Positions 7,181 to 14,368 of a stretch of 14,895 nucleotides of DNA are shown one piece after another. Position 1 is the first letter of the stretch. Each line of letters begins with the position of its first letter. The DNA lies in NCBI GenBank assembly GCA_017425745.1, contig JAFOXT010000278.1:1-14895 (forward strand), in the 5' to 3' direction. The translations under genes were made by a program, and so were the position numbers. The notes below the pieces were generated by a model. The model worked only from the letters and a program-made list of their open reading frames with translations. It made no database searches and was not told where the DNA came from. Source of the DNA: Clostridia bacterium (lineage in GTDB: Bacteria; Bacillota; Clostridia; Oscillospirales; Acutalibacteraceae).

Positions 7181-8484
7181 AATTTAAGCCCATCCTTTAT
7201 TATAACATAAACTTCATCTGAGTCCGCTTTTTTTATATAATTGCCGTCAATTCCCACACCTTCAACCCAGACAACATTTTCGCCGTCTCTGAGCACTGCA
7301 ATTCTGCTGCGCTCTTCAGGTGGAATTTTCATTTCATTAAAAAGCTTTTTAAGACTTTTAGTAATCTTGCGTTTTCTGAGATATATTCTGTCGCCATCTG
7401 TTTTTGAAGAAAAAACAAGGTTGCCCTTTACTTTAGAAATATCAATACCGTAACCTTCGTCAGTTTTTGAAAGCTCAAATCTTCCGTATGGTGTTTCTGC
7501 TGAAAAATTCAAAACCTCTGCTGACCAATTTTCATCAGCCTTTTTTAAAGTGCAGAACTGAATTATATCACTCTCAAAAGAAATATACAAGTCTTTTGAA
7601 AGCTCAATACGATTATTTTTAATTAAAATTCCGTCTTCACAAAGTGCTATATGTCTGTGTTCAACGGGTTTAGTCATTTTTCCTTCCAGCATAATTCTGA
7701 AAGCACGCTTTCTTACAGCAGGATGCGCTTCAATAAAGCAGTCCTTTCTGTAGCCACCATTGAACTCAGAATTTTTCATAAGCTTCATAGCTTCTTCTTC
7801 AATGAAGTCACTCTCTTCCCTGAGAATTTCTCCTGTTTTAGCAATTGATGATGCGTAAGAAGGGTTGATTTCAGCAAATGCAGGAATTACTATATGCCTG
7901 ATATAGTTCCTGCTGTAGTCGTTTTCAAGATTGGTGCTGTCCGTAACATATGGAATATTATTATCAAAGCAGTATGCTTCAATTTCCTCTCTTGAGCATT
8001 CGATTAAAGGTCTTATAATATTCGGCTCTCTTTTTGATGAAATACCTGAAAGCCCTTTCGAGCCGGTACCTCTGATAAAATTAAACACTGATGTTTCAAC
8101 TGAATCAGAAAGACTGTGGGCGGTTGCAATTACATCACAATTTGCCTTTCTGAAGCATTCATAACGCACCTTGCGTCCGCATTCCTCTTCGCTGAGACCG
8201 AGCTTTTTACTGAGTAAAGGAATATCCTCGTCGAAAACAAGAAGCTCAATTCCGTTTTCTTTGCAGTATTCCCTTACATGATTTTCATCACGCTCAGCCT
8301 CTTTGCCTCTGATATTGTGGTTGATATGAACAGCTTTGACAACTATATCATACTGAACCTTTAATTTAATTAAAATATCCGTAAGACACATTGAATCAGC
8401 ACCGCCTGAAAGTCCGACTGCTACAGTCTTGACACCTTCAAGCATTTTATGCTTTTCAATTGTACTTTTAACCTTACATATCAT
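7177..8484 (-). CDS. tilS: tRNA(Ile)-lysidine synthetase
   Basis: TilS uses ATP to attach lysine to C34 of tRNA-Ile(CAU), changing both codon reading and charging identity; it is essential in most bacteria. Counting from the chosen start, the PP-loop SGGADS is at residues 26-31, HNIRGKEAERDE begins near 55, ATAHSLSDSVET is at 120-131 and the N-domain signature TDSTNLENDYSRNYIRHI begins near 181. The C-terminal TilS domain follows, with GDRIYLRKRKITKSLKKLF and the final VVWVEGVGIDGNY. Length is 435 residues. The frame is open to an ATG at 8535, but that would overlap dnaB by 62 bases and add 17 residues unlike the family. The ATG at 8482-8484 has TCTGGAGA at good spacing and overlaps dnaB by 11 bases. 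Hpt overlaps its stop. Confidence 0.94.
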   Translation of the reverse strand: MICKVKSTIEKHKMLEGVKTVAVGLSGGADSMCLTDILIKLKVQYDIVVKAVHINHNIRGKEAERDENHVREYCKENGIELLVFDEDIPLLSKKLGLSEEECGRKVRYECFRKANCDVIATAHSLSDSVETSVFNFIRGTGSKGLSGISSKREPNIIRPLIECSREEIEAYCFDNNIPYVTDSTNLENDYSRNYIRHIVIPAFAEINPSYASSIAKTGEILREESDFIEEEAMKLMKNSEFNGGYRKDCFIEAHPAVRKRAFRIMLEGKMTKPVEHRHIALCEDGILIKNNRIELSKDLYISFESDIIQFCTLKKADENWSAEVLNFSAETPYGRFELSKTDEGYGIDISKVKGNLVFSSKTDGDRIYLRKRKITKSLKKLFNEMKIPPEERSRIAVLRDGENVVWVEGVGIDGNYIKKADSDEVYVIIKDGLKL

Positions 8485-9859
8485 TTCTGATTGTCTCCAG
8501 ATTTGTGAACATTGTGTAATCACCGTTCCATGCAACCTTAACGGTTGTTGTGGGACCGTGTCTGTTCTTTGCGATTATGAATTCCGCTTCATTTACTGCA
8601 GGTCTGTCTTCATCAGGCGCTGCATCGTCTTTTTCAGTAGCATAGTATTCATCTCTGTAAAGCATTATAACAATGTCTGCGTCCTGCTCGATTGAACCTG
8701 ATTCTCTGAGGTCAGCAAGCTGAGGTCTGTGAGACTTTCCGCGGCCTTCAGTGCTTCGTGCAAGCTGAGCAAGAACTACAACGGGAATGTTAAGATCCTT
8801 TGCCATAAGCTTAAGGTTTCTTGTGATTTCAGATACTTCCTGCACACGGCTTTCAACTCTTGAGCCGCTTTTCATAAGCTGAAGGTAGTCAACAAAAACT
8901 GCGTCAACGTCACGAAGTCGTCGGATTCTTGACTTCATTTCAGAAACGGTCATATTTGATGTATCATCAAAATAAAGCTCGCAGTTGCTGAGAAGAGCTG
9001 TTGCTGTTGCAAGGTTAGCCCATTCCTGACCGCTGATATCACCGGTACGCATCTTTGTGCTTTCTACTCTTGCCTCTGTTGAAAGAACTCTCTGAGCAAG
9101 CTGCTCCTTTGTCATTTCAAGAGAGAAGAAAAGAACTTTCTTTTTGCCCATCATAGCAGTGTTTCTTGCAAGGTTAAGCGCAAGACTAGTTTTACCCATA
9201 GCGGGACGGGCACCGATAATAAGAAGGTCAGAACGGTTCAGACCTGTAATAGCTTTATCAAGATCTGTAAAACCGGTTGTGAAGCCCTTATACTTGTCTT
9301 TGTCGGCAGAGCTGAGCTTCTGAAGCTTATCATAAACCTCGTTAACAATAATATCACCGATTTTTGAAGGACCCTTTGTAACACGGCCCTGTCTGATATC
9401 GTAGATTTTCTGCTCAGCTACCTCAAGAAGCGAATCAGCCGGCTCACTTGAAGTTGTTGCATCAGAAATAATATCCTTTGAAACATTAATAAGTGATCTT
9501 ATGTAATACTTCTCACGAATGATTTTGGAATACGCTTCAACATTTTCAGTTGACGGTACAATCTGTGAAAGAGTAAGAAGATACTGCTTTCCTGATGCAT
9601 CGTCGTATACCTTGCTTGATTTAAGCTTTTCAAGTATTAAAAGCGGATCAATTTTACTACCGAGAGCATCCATTTCCTGCATAATTGTAAAAATGGCTCT
9701 GTGCTGAGGCAGATAAAAATATTCCGGCTTTACGAGAAGATTTACCTGAGTAATGCAGGCGGGATCAAGCAGGATTGAGCCGAGCACAGCCTGCTCAGCT
9801 TCAAGGGAGTACGGCATATTAACTTCATCAATAGAAGCAAAAGTATTTACTCCGTCCAT
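8474..9859 (-). CDS. dnaB: Replicative DNA helicase
   Basis: DnaB (called DnaC in Bacillus subtilis) is the hexameric 5'-3' helicase that unwinds the chromosome at the fork and recruits primase. The 461-residue protein has the N-terminal helical domain beginning with MPYSLEAEQAVLGSILLD, a linker around residues 155-185, and a RecA-like C-terminal domain. In that domain, Walker A GARPAMGKTS is at about 216-225, SLEM at 246-249, Walker B-like VFVDYLQLM at 321-329, and AQLARSTEGR with the downstream arginine-rich signature RPQLADLRESGSIEQDAD follow. No intein is present. A GTG at 9866-9868 would add three residues, but the ATG at 9857-9859 is preferred because GAGGTGA lies just before it. It sits 19 bases after rplI, a conserved Firmicutes pairing. 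Confidence 0.97.
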   Translation of the reverse strand: MDGVNTFASIDEVNMPYSLEAEQAVLGSILLDPACITQVNLLVKPEYFYLPQHRAIFTIMQEMDALGSKIDPLLILEKLKSSKVYDDASGKQYLLTLSQIVPSTENVEAYSKIIREKYYIRSLINVSKDIISDATTSSEPADSLLEVAEQKIYDIRQGRVTKGPSKIGDIIVNEVYDKLQKLSSADKDKYKGFTTGFTDLDKAITGLNRSDLLIIGARPAMGKTSLALNLARNTAMMGKKKVLFFSLEMTKEQLAQRVLSTEARVESTKMRTGDISGQEWANLATATALLSNCELYFDDTSNMTVSEMKSRIRRLRDVDAVFVDYLQLMKSGSRVESRVQEVSEITRNLKLMAKDLNIPVVVLAQLARSTEGRGKSHRPQLADLRESGSIEQDADIVIMLYRDEYYATEKDDAAPDEDRPAVNEAEFIIAKNRHGPTTTVKVAWNGDYTMFTNLETIRNDM

Positions 9860-9878
9860 TTTTTTCACCTCGAAAAAA

Positions 9879-10319
9879 TTATTCTCCTACCATTACAAAA
9901 AGCTTTGCTGAAATGCCTGTGTAAAGCTTCACTTCGAATTCAAAGGTACCGAACTGCTTGATGTCATCAACAACAATCTTTTTCTTGTCTACCTTGATAC
10001 CGAATTCGTCAGCAATCTTTTCGCTGAGCTCCTTTGATGTTACTGAACCGAAAAGCTTACCGTTTGCACCGGCTTTAGCTGTAATTTTAATGGTTTTGCC
10101 TGAAAGCTTTTCTGCGTTTGCCTTAGCAGCTGCAGTTTCAGTTGCAATTTTATATTTTTCAGCCTGCTCACGATTCTTAAGCTCTGACATATTCTGAGCA
10201 TTTGCTTCAACTGCAAGGTTCTTCGGGAAAAGGAAGTTTCTTGCATAGCCGTCTGAAGCGTTTACAAGCTCACCTTTTTTACCTAAACCTTTTACATCCT
10301 GTTTTAATACAACTTTCAT
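9879..10319 (-). CDS. rplI: 50S ribosomal protein L9
   Basis: L9 is an elongated two-domain protein bound to 23S rRNA near the L1 stalk; it helps maintain reading frame. The 146-residue length is standard. The N-terminal domain carries the signature MKVVLKQDVKGLGKKGELV and GYARNFLFPKNLAVEA (25-40). A long, Ala/Lys-rich connecting helix follows at about 41-75, then the C-terminal domain containing GKLFGSVTSKEL and ending FEFEVKLYTGISAKLFVMV. The ATG at 10317-10319 follows GAGGTAAACAAA. It lies 15 bases after gdpP and 19 before dnaB. The gdpP-rplI-dnaB order is a well-known block of Firmicutes chromosomes. Nothing is unusual. Confidence 0.98.
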   Translation of the reverse strand: MKVVLKQDVKGLGKKGELVNASDGYARNFLFPKNLAVEANAQNMSELKNREQAEKYKIATETAAAKANAEKLSGKTIKITAKAGANGKLFGSVTSKELSEKIADEFGIKVDKKKIVVDDIKQFGTFEFEVKLYTGISAKLFVMVGE

Positions 10320-10334
10320 TTTGTTTACCTCGCT

Positions 10335-12293
10335 TTATATTTTTCTGAAATAATTATCAATTGCTCTTTTAAGACGTTTTATTGCGTCTTCCGTACCGCA
10401 GCTCTGAAGCTGACAGGCAGCCATTGTCTGATGACCACCGCCGCCGAGCTCCTCCATAATGAGCTGAACATTGATTTCGCCGTACGATCTTGCCGAAATA
10501 TTGGTGTTAGCTCCGTTTTTATAAAGAACGAAGGAAGCTTTCACACCGTCAATATTTATAAGCTCATCAGCTGCCTGAGAAGTAACAAGTCTTATATTAG
10601 GTATATCACCGTCAGCTGTTGAAATTGCACAGCTGTTATAGGTTTCTGCCTTATCGATTATTGCGTTTCTGTGCTTGAACACATCAATATCGCTTGAAAA
10701 AAGTTTTTTACATTCCACAGTGTTAGCACCGCGTTTTTTAAGATAAGCTGCCGCCTCAAAGGTTCTTACACCTGAACGGATTATGAAGTTTCTGGTGTCA
10801 AGCATAATACCCGTAAGCATAGCCGTCGCCTCAGATGCATCAATGATATCTCTGCTGTCAACATACTGAGAAATTTCAGCAACCATTTCGCAGGCTGAGG
10901 AAGAATTCGGCATATGATAAAACATTACTGTATCTTCAATAAAATCAACAGCTTTTCTGTGGTGGTCAATAACCATAACCTTTTCACAAGCCGAAACAAG
11001 CTCAGGACATTCCGTAAAATCTCCCCTGTGGGTATCCACAACAATAAGAAGTGTGTTCTCTCCAAGGAACGACATTATATGCTCAGGAGAAATAAGCACC
11101 TTTTCATCACACTCATAGATAAATTTTTCAACAAGTGTATAGGCAAGAGTGTTTTTAAGATCTATACAGATTTTTGCGTCCTTACCAAAATGCTTTGCGA
11201 TTGAATACATTCCCACAGAAGCTCCGAAGGAATCAAAATCGGAATATCTGTGGCCCATAATAATCACATTTTCACTGTCCTGAATAATTTCCGAAACAGT
11301 TTTTGCAATAAGTCTGGATTTTACTTTATTTTTCTTTTCAAATCCTGCAGTAACACCGCCGTAGAATCTGTACTGTGCATCGTGCTTGATAGCAACCTGA
11401 TCTCCTCCACGACTCTGAGCCATATCAATAGCCTGACGGGCAAAATTATTGGCATCAATCAGATTGTCAGCCTTTCCTATGCCCATAGAAAGCGTTATAT
11501 CAGCAGATTTACCGCCGTAGGAATACTCACGGATCTGATCAAGAATATTGAATTTATCGCTTATCATTCTCTGCAAGTTTTTTTCCTCGGCAAAAATCAA
11601 CATTCGTGCGTTAGAGAATTTTCTGCAAAGAGCGCCGTATGAAGTTGCCCAATCATCAATGATCTGCTCAAGCTGACCGAAAATTGAGGCACACTCGCTT
11701 TCTTTGAATTCATTATAGATTTCATCGGAATTGTCAAGTACGGTTAAAATTACCGAAGGTCTTGAATCATAGTAATCCTTCTCAGTAAGGCGAAGCTTTG
11801 TTTCATCAAAGAAATAGAGAAGAAACACAATTTCATTTTCAAGATTAATAGGGCTTGAATAAACTGAAAAATAAAGATTTCCTACTCTTACTCTCGCACC
11901 GTTTCCGAGAAAAATTTTGTCAAGACTGTTCTTTTTGAGTATCTCTCTGATATTTGAATCACTACAGCCGATGTCTACAGAAAAGGTTTCAGCAAATTTT
12001 TCGTTAAACCAGACAATATCACCGTTTTCTTCAACAACACTGCATGCAACTGCAAGGCTTTCAAAAGCCTTACCCTCTTCAAAGTTAAGCTCCTCTGACA
12101 CAGTTTTAACCTTGTTAAGAAGCTTGGATTTTTTATTTCTAAAATACAGATACTTTCCTGCGGCCGTTAAAATTACAAGCATAATCTGAATCAATCCCAA
12201 TGGAAGATTCAACGTCATAACATAAACGCTTAACGCAAAAGCAATTACAAGCGCAGGAAGTGACGCATCATATATTTTCCAGATTTGTTTCAT
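10335..12293 (-). CDS. gdpP: Cyclic-di-AMP phosphodiesterase, GdpP type (PAS - degenerate GGDEF - DHH/DHHA1)
   Basis: GdpP hydrolyses the second messenger c-di-AMP to pApA and so influences potassium, osmotic balance and cell-wall homeostasis. The 652-residue protein follows the family plan: two membrane spans (about 11-28 and 33-51), a PAS-like domain (about 70-165), a degenerate GGDEF domain (about 175-305, with SRGGDQVAIK at 294-303) and a DHH/DHHA1 phosphodiesterase (about 340-650). Metal-binding residues are present: His348, Asp352 and Asp354 in GHRYSDFDSFG, Asp420, the DHH triad 443-445 and Asp499. DHHA1 has GGGGHQTMAA (617-626). The catalytic set looks intact. The ATG at 12291-12293 lies 3 bases after the RNase J stop, and its GGAG site is in the last codons of that gene, so they are likely coupled. 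Confidence 0.95.
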   Translation of the reverse strand: MKQIWKIYDASLPALVIAFALSVYVMTLNLPLGLIQIMLVILTAAGKYLYFRNKKSKLLNKVKTVSEELNFEEGKAFESLAVACSVVEENGDIVWFNEKFAETFSVDIGCSDSNIREILKKNSLDKIFLGNGARVRVGNLYFSVYSSPINLENEIVFLLYFFDETKLRLTEKDYYDSRPSVILTVLDNSDEIYNEFKESECASIFGQLEQIIDDWATSYGALCRKFSNARMLIFAEEKNLQRMISDKFNILDQIREYSYGGKSADITLSMGIGKADNLIDANNFARQAIDMAQSRGGDQVAIKHDAQYRFYGGVTAGFEKKNKVKSRLIAKTVSEIIQDSENVIIMGHRYSDFDSFGASVGMYSIAKHFGKDAKICIDLKNTLAYTLVEKFIYECDEKVLISPEHIMSFLGENTLLIVVDTHRGDFTECPELVSACEKVMVIDHHRKAVDFIEDTVMFYHMPNSSSACEMVAEISQYVDSRDIIDASEATAMLTGIMLDTRNFIIRSGVRTFEAAAYLKKRGANTVECKKLFSSDIDVFKHRNAIIDKAETYNSCAISTADGDIPNIRLVTSQAADELINIDGVKASFVLYKNGANTNISARSYGEINVQLIMEELGGGGHQTMAACQLQSCGTEDAIKRLKRAIDNYFRKI

Positions 12294-12296
12294 AAT

Positions 12297-14159
12297 TTAT
12301 ATCTCCATAATAATAGGAAGAATCATGGGACTTCTCTTGGTTTTTTCATACATAAGTCTTGAAACATCATCACGGATACGGCTTTTGATTGTGCCCCAAT
12401 CATAAATTTTTCTGCTGTGACAACGCTCAAGAGTTTCAAGTGCCGTTGCTCTTGCCTGACCGATAAGCTCTTCAGATTCTTTTACAAAAACAAAGCCTCT
12501 TGAAACAATATCAGGTCCCGATACAAGCTCACCGCTTACTGAATCTATTGTTGCAACAATTATTATGATGCCGTCTTCTGCAAGATGCTTACGGTCACGA
12601 AGTACAACTGAGCCCACATCACCGACACCGCTGCCATCAACAAAAATCTGACCTGCAGGAACAGTTGCAGTACACTTGATGTACTCGTCGCTCATTTCAA
12701 CAACCTTTCCGTTGTCGGCAAGAACAATATTCTTCGAAGAAATTCCTACAGATTCAGCAAGACCTGCATGCTTCTGAAGATGCTTCTGTTCGCCGTGTAC
12801 GGGAATAAAATATTTCGGCTTTACAATGCCGAGCATCAGCTTAAGCTCTTCTCTGCAAGCGTGTCCCGAAACGTGAACATCGTACATTTTTTCATATACA
12901 ACCTCAGCACCGTGCTTCATAAGCTCATTGACTACTCTGCTTACGGTTTTTTCGTTGCCGGGAATCGGGTTAGCTGAAATAATTACATAGTCATTTGGTC
13001 CGATTGCAACCTTACGATGGTCTGAAAAAGCCATTCTTGTAAGTGCAGACATTGGCTCACCCTGACTGCCTGTTGTAATCAGCACAATTTCATTTTCAGC
13101 GTACTGATTTATCATATCAAGCTTTATAAGTATTCCTTCAGGAACATCAAGATAACCAAGCTCTGAGCTGACAGCAACTACATTTTCAAGGCTTCTGCCT
13201 GAAAGCGCAACCTTTCTGCCGTAGGTTTTTGCAACGTTGATTATCTGCTGAACTCTGTGAATATTAGAAGCAAAGGTAGCTACAATGATTCGTCTGTTTT
13301 CAGCCTTTCTGAAAAGCATTTCAAAGGAATCGCCAACCTTGCTTTCGCTTTCGGTATATCCGGGACGCTCAGCATTAGTTGAATCGGCCATCATACAGAG
13401 GACACCCTCTTTACCGATTTCAGCAAATCTTGCAATATCAATCATTCCGCCGTCAATGGGAGTTGTATCAATCTTAAAGTCGCCTGTATGCACAATTGTA
13501 CCTGCGGCACATTTGATTGCAAGCGCAACCGCATCGGGAATTGAATGGTTCACGTGGATGAATTCAACACTGAATTTTCCGAATTTAACCGTATCACCGG
13601 GCTTTACAACGTTAAGCTTTGCACTGCCGAGAAGACCGTGTTCTCTGAGTTTACCTTCTATAAGACCGTTTGTAAGTCTTGTGCTGTAAACGGGAATGTT
13701 GATTTTCTTAAGAAGATATGCAAGTGAACCTATATGGTCTTCGTGTCCGTGTGTAATGCATATACCTTTGACTTTATCAGCATTTTTTTCAATGTATGAA
13801 AAGTCGGGAATTACAAGGTCAATACCCGGCATATCCTCGTCAGGGAAAGCAAGACCGCAGTCCACGAGAACAATTTCATCCTCATATTCAAAAAGAGTTA
13901 TGTTTTTGCCAACTTCATTAAGTCCGCCGAGAAAAGCAACCTTGACAGGCTTCGGAGGCTCGGGCTTTTTTTCAGGCTTAGATTTTGCAGGTGCAGTGCT
14001 CTTTGAAAGCGCACCCTTCTTCTTTTTATAATAAAACGGTTTATTTAACTTTCTTGATTTCTGAGCAGTCTGTTGTTTCTGATTATTCTGCTGTTTTGAA
14101 TTCTTGCTCTTATTCTGAGCGTTCTGCTGATTTTTGTTGTTTTGTTTCTTGTCACTCAT
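12297..14159 (-). CDS. rnj: Ribonuclease J with a low-complexity N-terminal extension
   Basis: RNase J is a metallo-beta-lactamase/beta-CASP nuclease with 5'-3' exonuclease and endonuclease activity, central to mRNA decay and rRNA maturation in many Gram-positives. The zinc motif HGHEDHIG is at 137-144, His205 in NHSIPDA, Asp227 in HTGDFK, the beta-CASP SGHA motif at 431-434 and His455 in PVHGE. The C-terminal domain ends near residue 620. Family members are usually about 555 residues. The extra length is an N-terminal tail: residues 1-35 are almost only Asn, Gln, Lys and Ser, and 36-72 are Lys/Pro/Ala-rich. The core begins near VKVAFLGGLNEVGKN. The ATG at 14157-14159 has AAGGAG 15 bases upstream, a long spacing. 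Whether it matches J1 or J2 cannot be told; it is first in the operon. Confidence 0.94.
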   Translation of the reverse strand: MSDKKQNNKNQQNAQNKSKNSKQQNNQKQQTAQKSRKLNKPFYYKKKKGALSKSTAPAKSKPEKKPEPPKPVKVAFLGGLNEVGKNITLFEYEDEIVLVDCGLAFPDEDMPGIDLVIPDFSYIEKNADKVKGICITHGHEDHIGSLAYLLKKINIPVYSTRLTNGLIEGKLREHGLLGSAKLNVVKPGDTVKFGKFSVEFIHVNHSIPDAVALAIKCAAGTIVHTGDFKIDTTPIDGGMIDIARFAEIGKEGVLCMMADSTNAERPGYTESESKVGDSFEMLFRKAENRRIIVATFASNIHRVQQIINVAKTYGRKVALSGRSLENVVAVSSELGYLDVPEGILIKLDMINQYAENEIVLITTGSQGEPMSALTRMAFSDHRKVAIGPNDYVIISANPIPGNEKTVSRVVNELMKHGAEVVYEKMYDVHVSGHACREELKLMLGIVKPKYFIPVHGEQKHLQKHAGLAESVGISSKNIVLADNGKVVEMSDEYIKCTATVPAGQIFVDGSGVGDVGSVVLRDRKHLAEDGIIIIVATIDSVSGELVSGPDIVSRGFVFVKESEELIGQARATALETLERCHSRKIYDWGTIKSRIRDDVSRLMYEKTKRSPMILPIIMEI

Positions 14160-14186
14160 TTATTATATAATTCACTCCTTATCTGC

Positions 14187-14207
14187 CAGAAAAACAGCTT
14201 TTTTCTG
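14187..14207 (-). promoter_or_regulatory. AU-rich leader hairpin before the RNase J ribosome site
   Basis: CAGAAAAA (14187-14194) and TTTTTCTG (14200-14207) form a perfect 8-bp stem with a 5-base loop in the 5' leader of the RNase J transcript. The hairpin ends 6 bases before the AAGGAG site (14175-14180). Its placement could affect ribosome access or decay of this mRNA. The stem is mostly A-U and therefore weak; any function is inference. Confidence 0.4.
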
Positions 14208-14265
14208 ACTTTATATTTATGTATATACGAAATCAGTTTCATAATAATATATAATTACCCATAGT

Positions 14266-14292
14266 AATAGTATTATAACATATAATACTATT
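14266..14292. promoter_or_regulatory. Perfect 12-bp inverted repeat over the RNase J operon promoter, candidate operator
   Basis: AATAGTATTATA (14266-14277) is followed by ACA and then its exact reverse complement TATAATACTATT (14281-14292). The repeat covers the -10 box and the probable start point of the RNase J operon promoter. A 12/12 palindrome at this position is what a dimeric transcription factor site looks like. It does not match the PerR/Fur 7-1-7 layout, and I cannot name a binder. AT-rich sequence makes chance palindromes more likely, but 12 matching pairs are hard to get by accident. Confidence 0.55.
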
Positions 14293-14310
14293 TTTTCAGC
14301 TTTATGTCAA
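14282..14310 (-). promoter_or_regulatory. Sigma-A-type promoter of the RNase J operon
   Basis: On the minus strand the -35 box is a perfect TTGACA (14305-14310), with a 17-base spacer and a -10 box TATTAT (14282-14287). Transcription would start near 14275, leaving a leader of about 115 nt before the RNase J ATG. A second -10-like hexamer, TATAAT, lies at 14272-14277 in the other arm of the palindrome; it lacks a well-placed -35 but could give an alternative start. No other strong promoter was noticed before ftsH ends, so this probably serves all seven genes. Confidence 0.8.
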
Positions 14311-14329
14311 GAAATATCAGTACATAAAA

Positions 14330-14361
14330 AAGTGCAGACACAACTTTTTGCGTCTGCACTT
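14330..14361 (-). terminator. Intrinsic terminator after the mosaic reading frame
   Basis: AAGTGCAGAC (14330-14339) pairs perfectly with GTCTGCACTT (14352-14361) around a 12-base loop. On the minus strand the stem runs directly into a run of six T residues. It begins 7 bases after the stop codon at 14369-14371, so it ends the transcript of that gene and separates it from the RNase J promoter, whose -35 lies 20 bases further on. Confidence 0.88.
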
Positions 14362-14368
14362 AAAATTG

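Noticed and set aside
8485..8535. 17-codon N-terminal extension of tilS
   Set aside because: The extension lies inside dnaB, is not TilS-like, and the ATG at 8484 has a better ribosome site.
11250..11642. 130-codon plus-strand open frame antisense to gdpP
   Set aside because: Same reasoning: no start signals, no recognisable family, and it lies fully inside a well-supported gene.
13285..13689. 134-codon plus-strand open frame antisense to RNase J
   Set aside because: It is a shadow of the rnj coding frame: composition follows the codon bias of the opposite strand, no ribosome site or promoter was seen, and the sense gene is conserved throughout.
14266..14299. Plus-strand intrinsic terminator (palindrome followed by T run)
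   Set aside because: The stem is A-T except for one pair and thus weak, no plus-strand gene lies upstream, and its overlap with the promoter fits an operator better.
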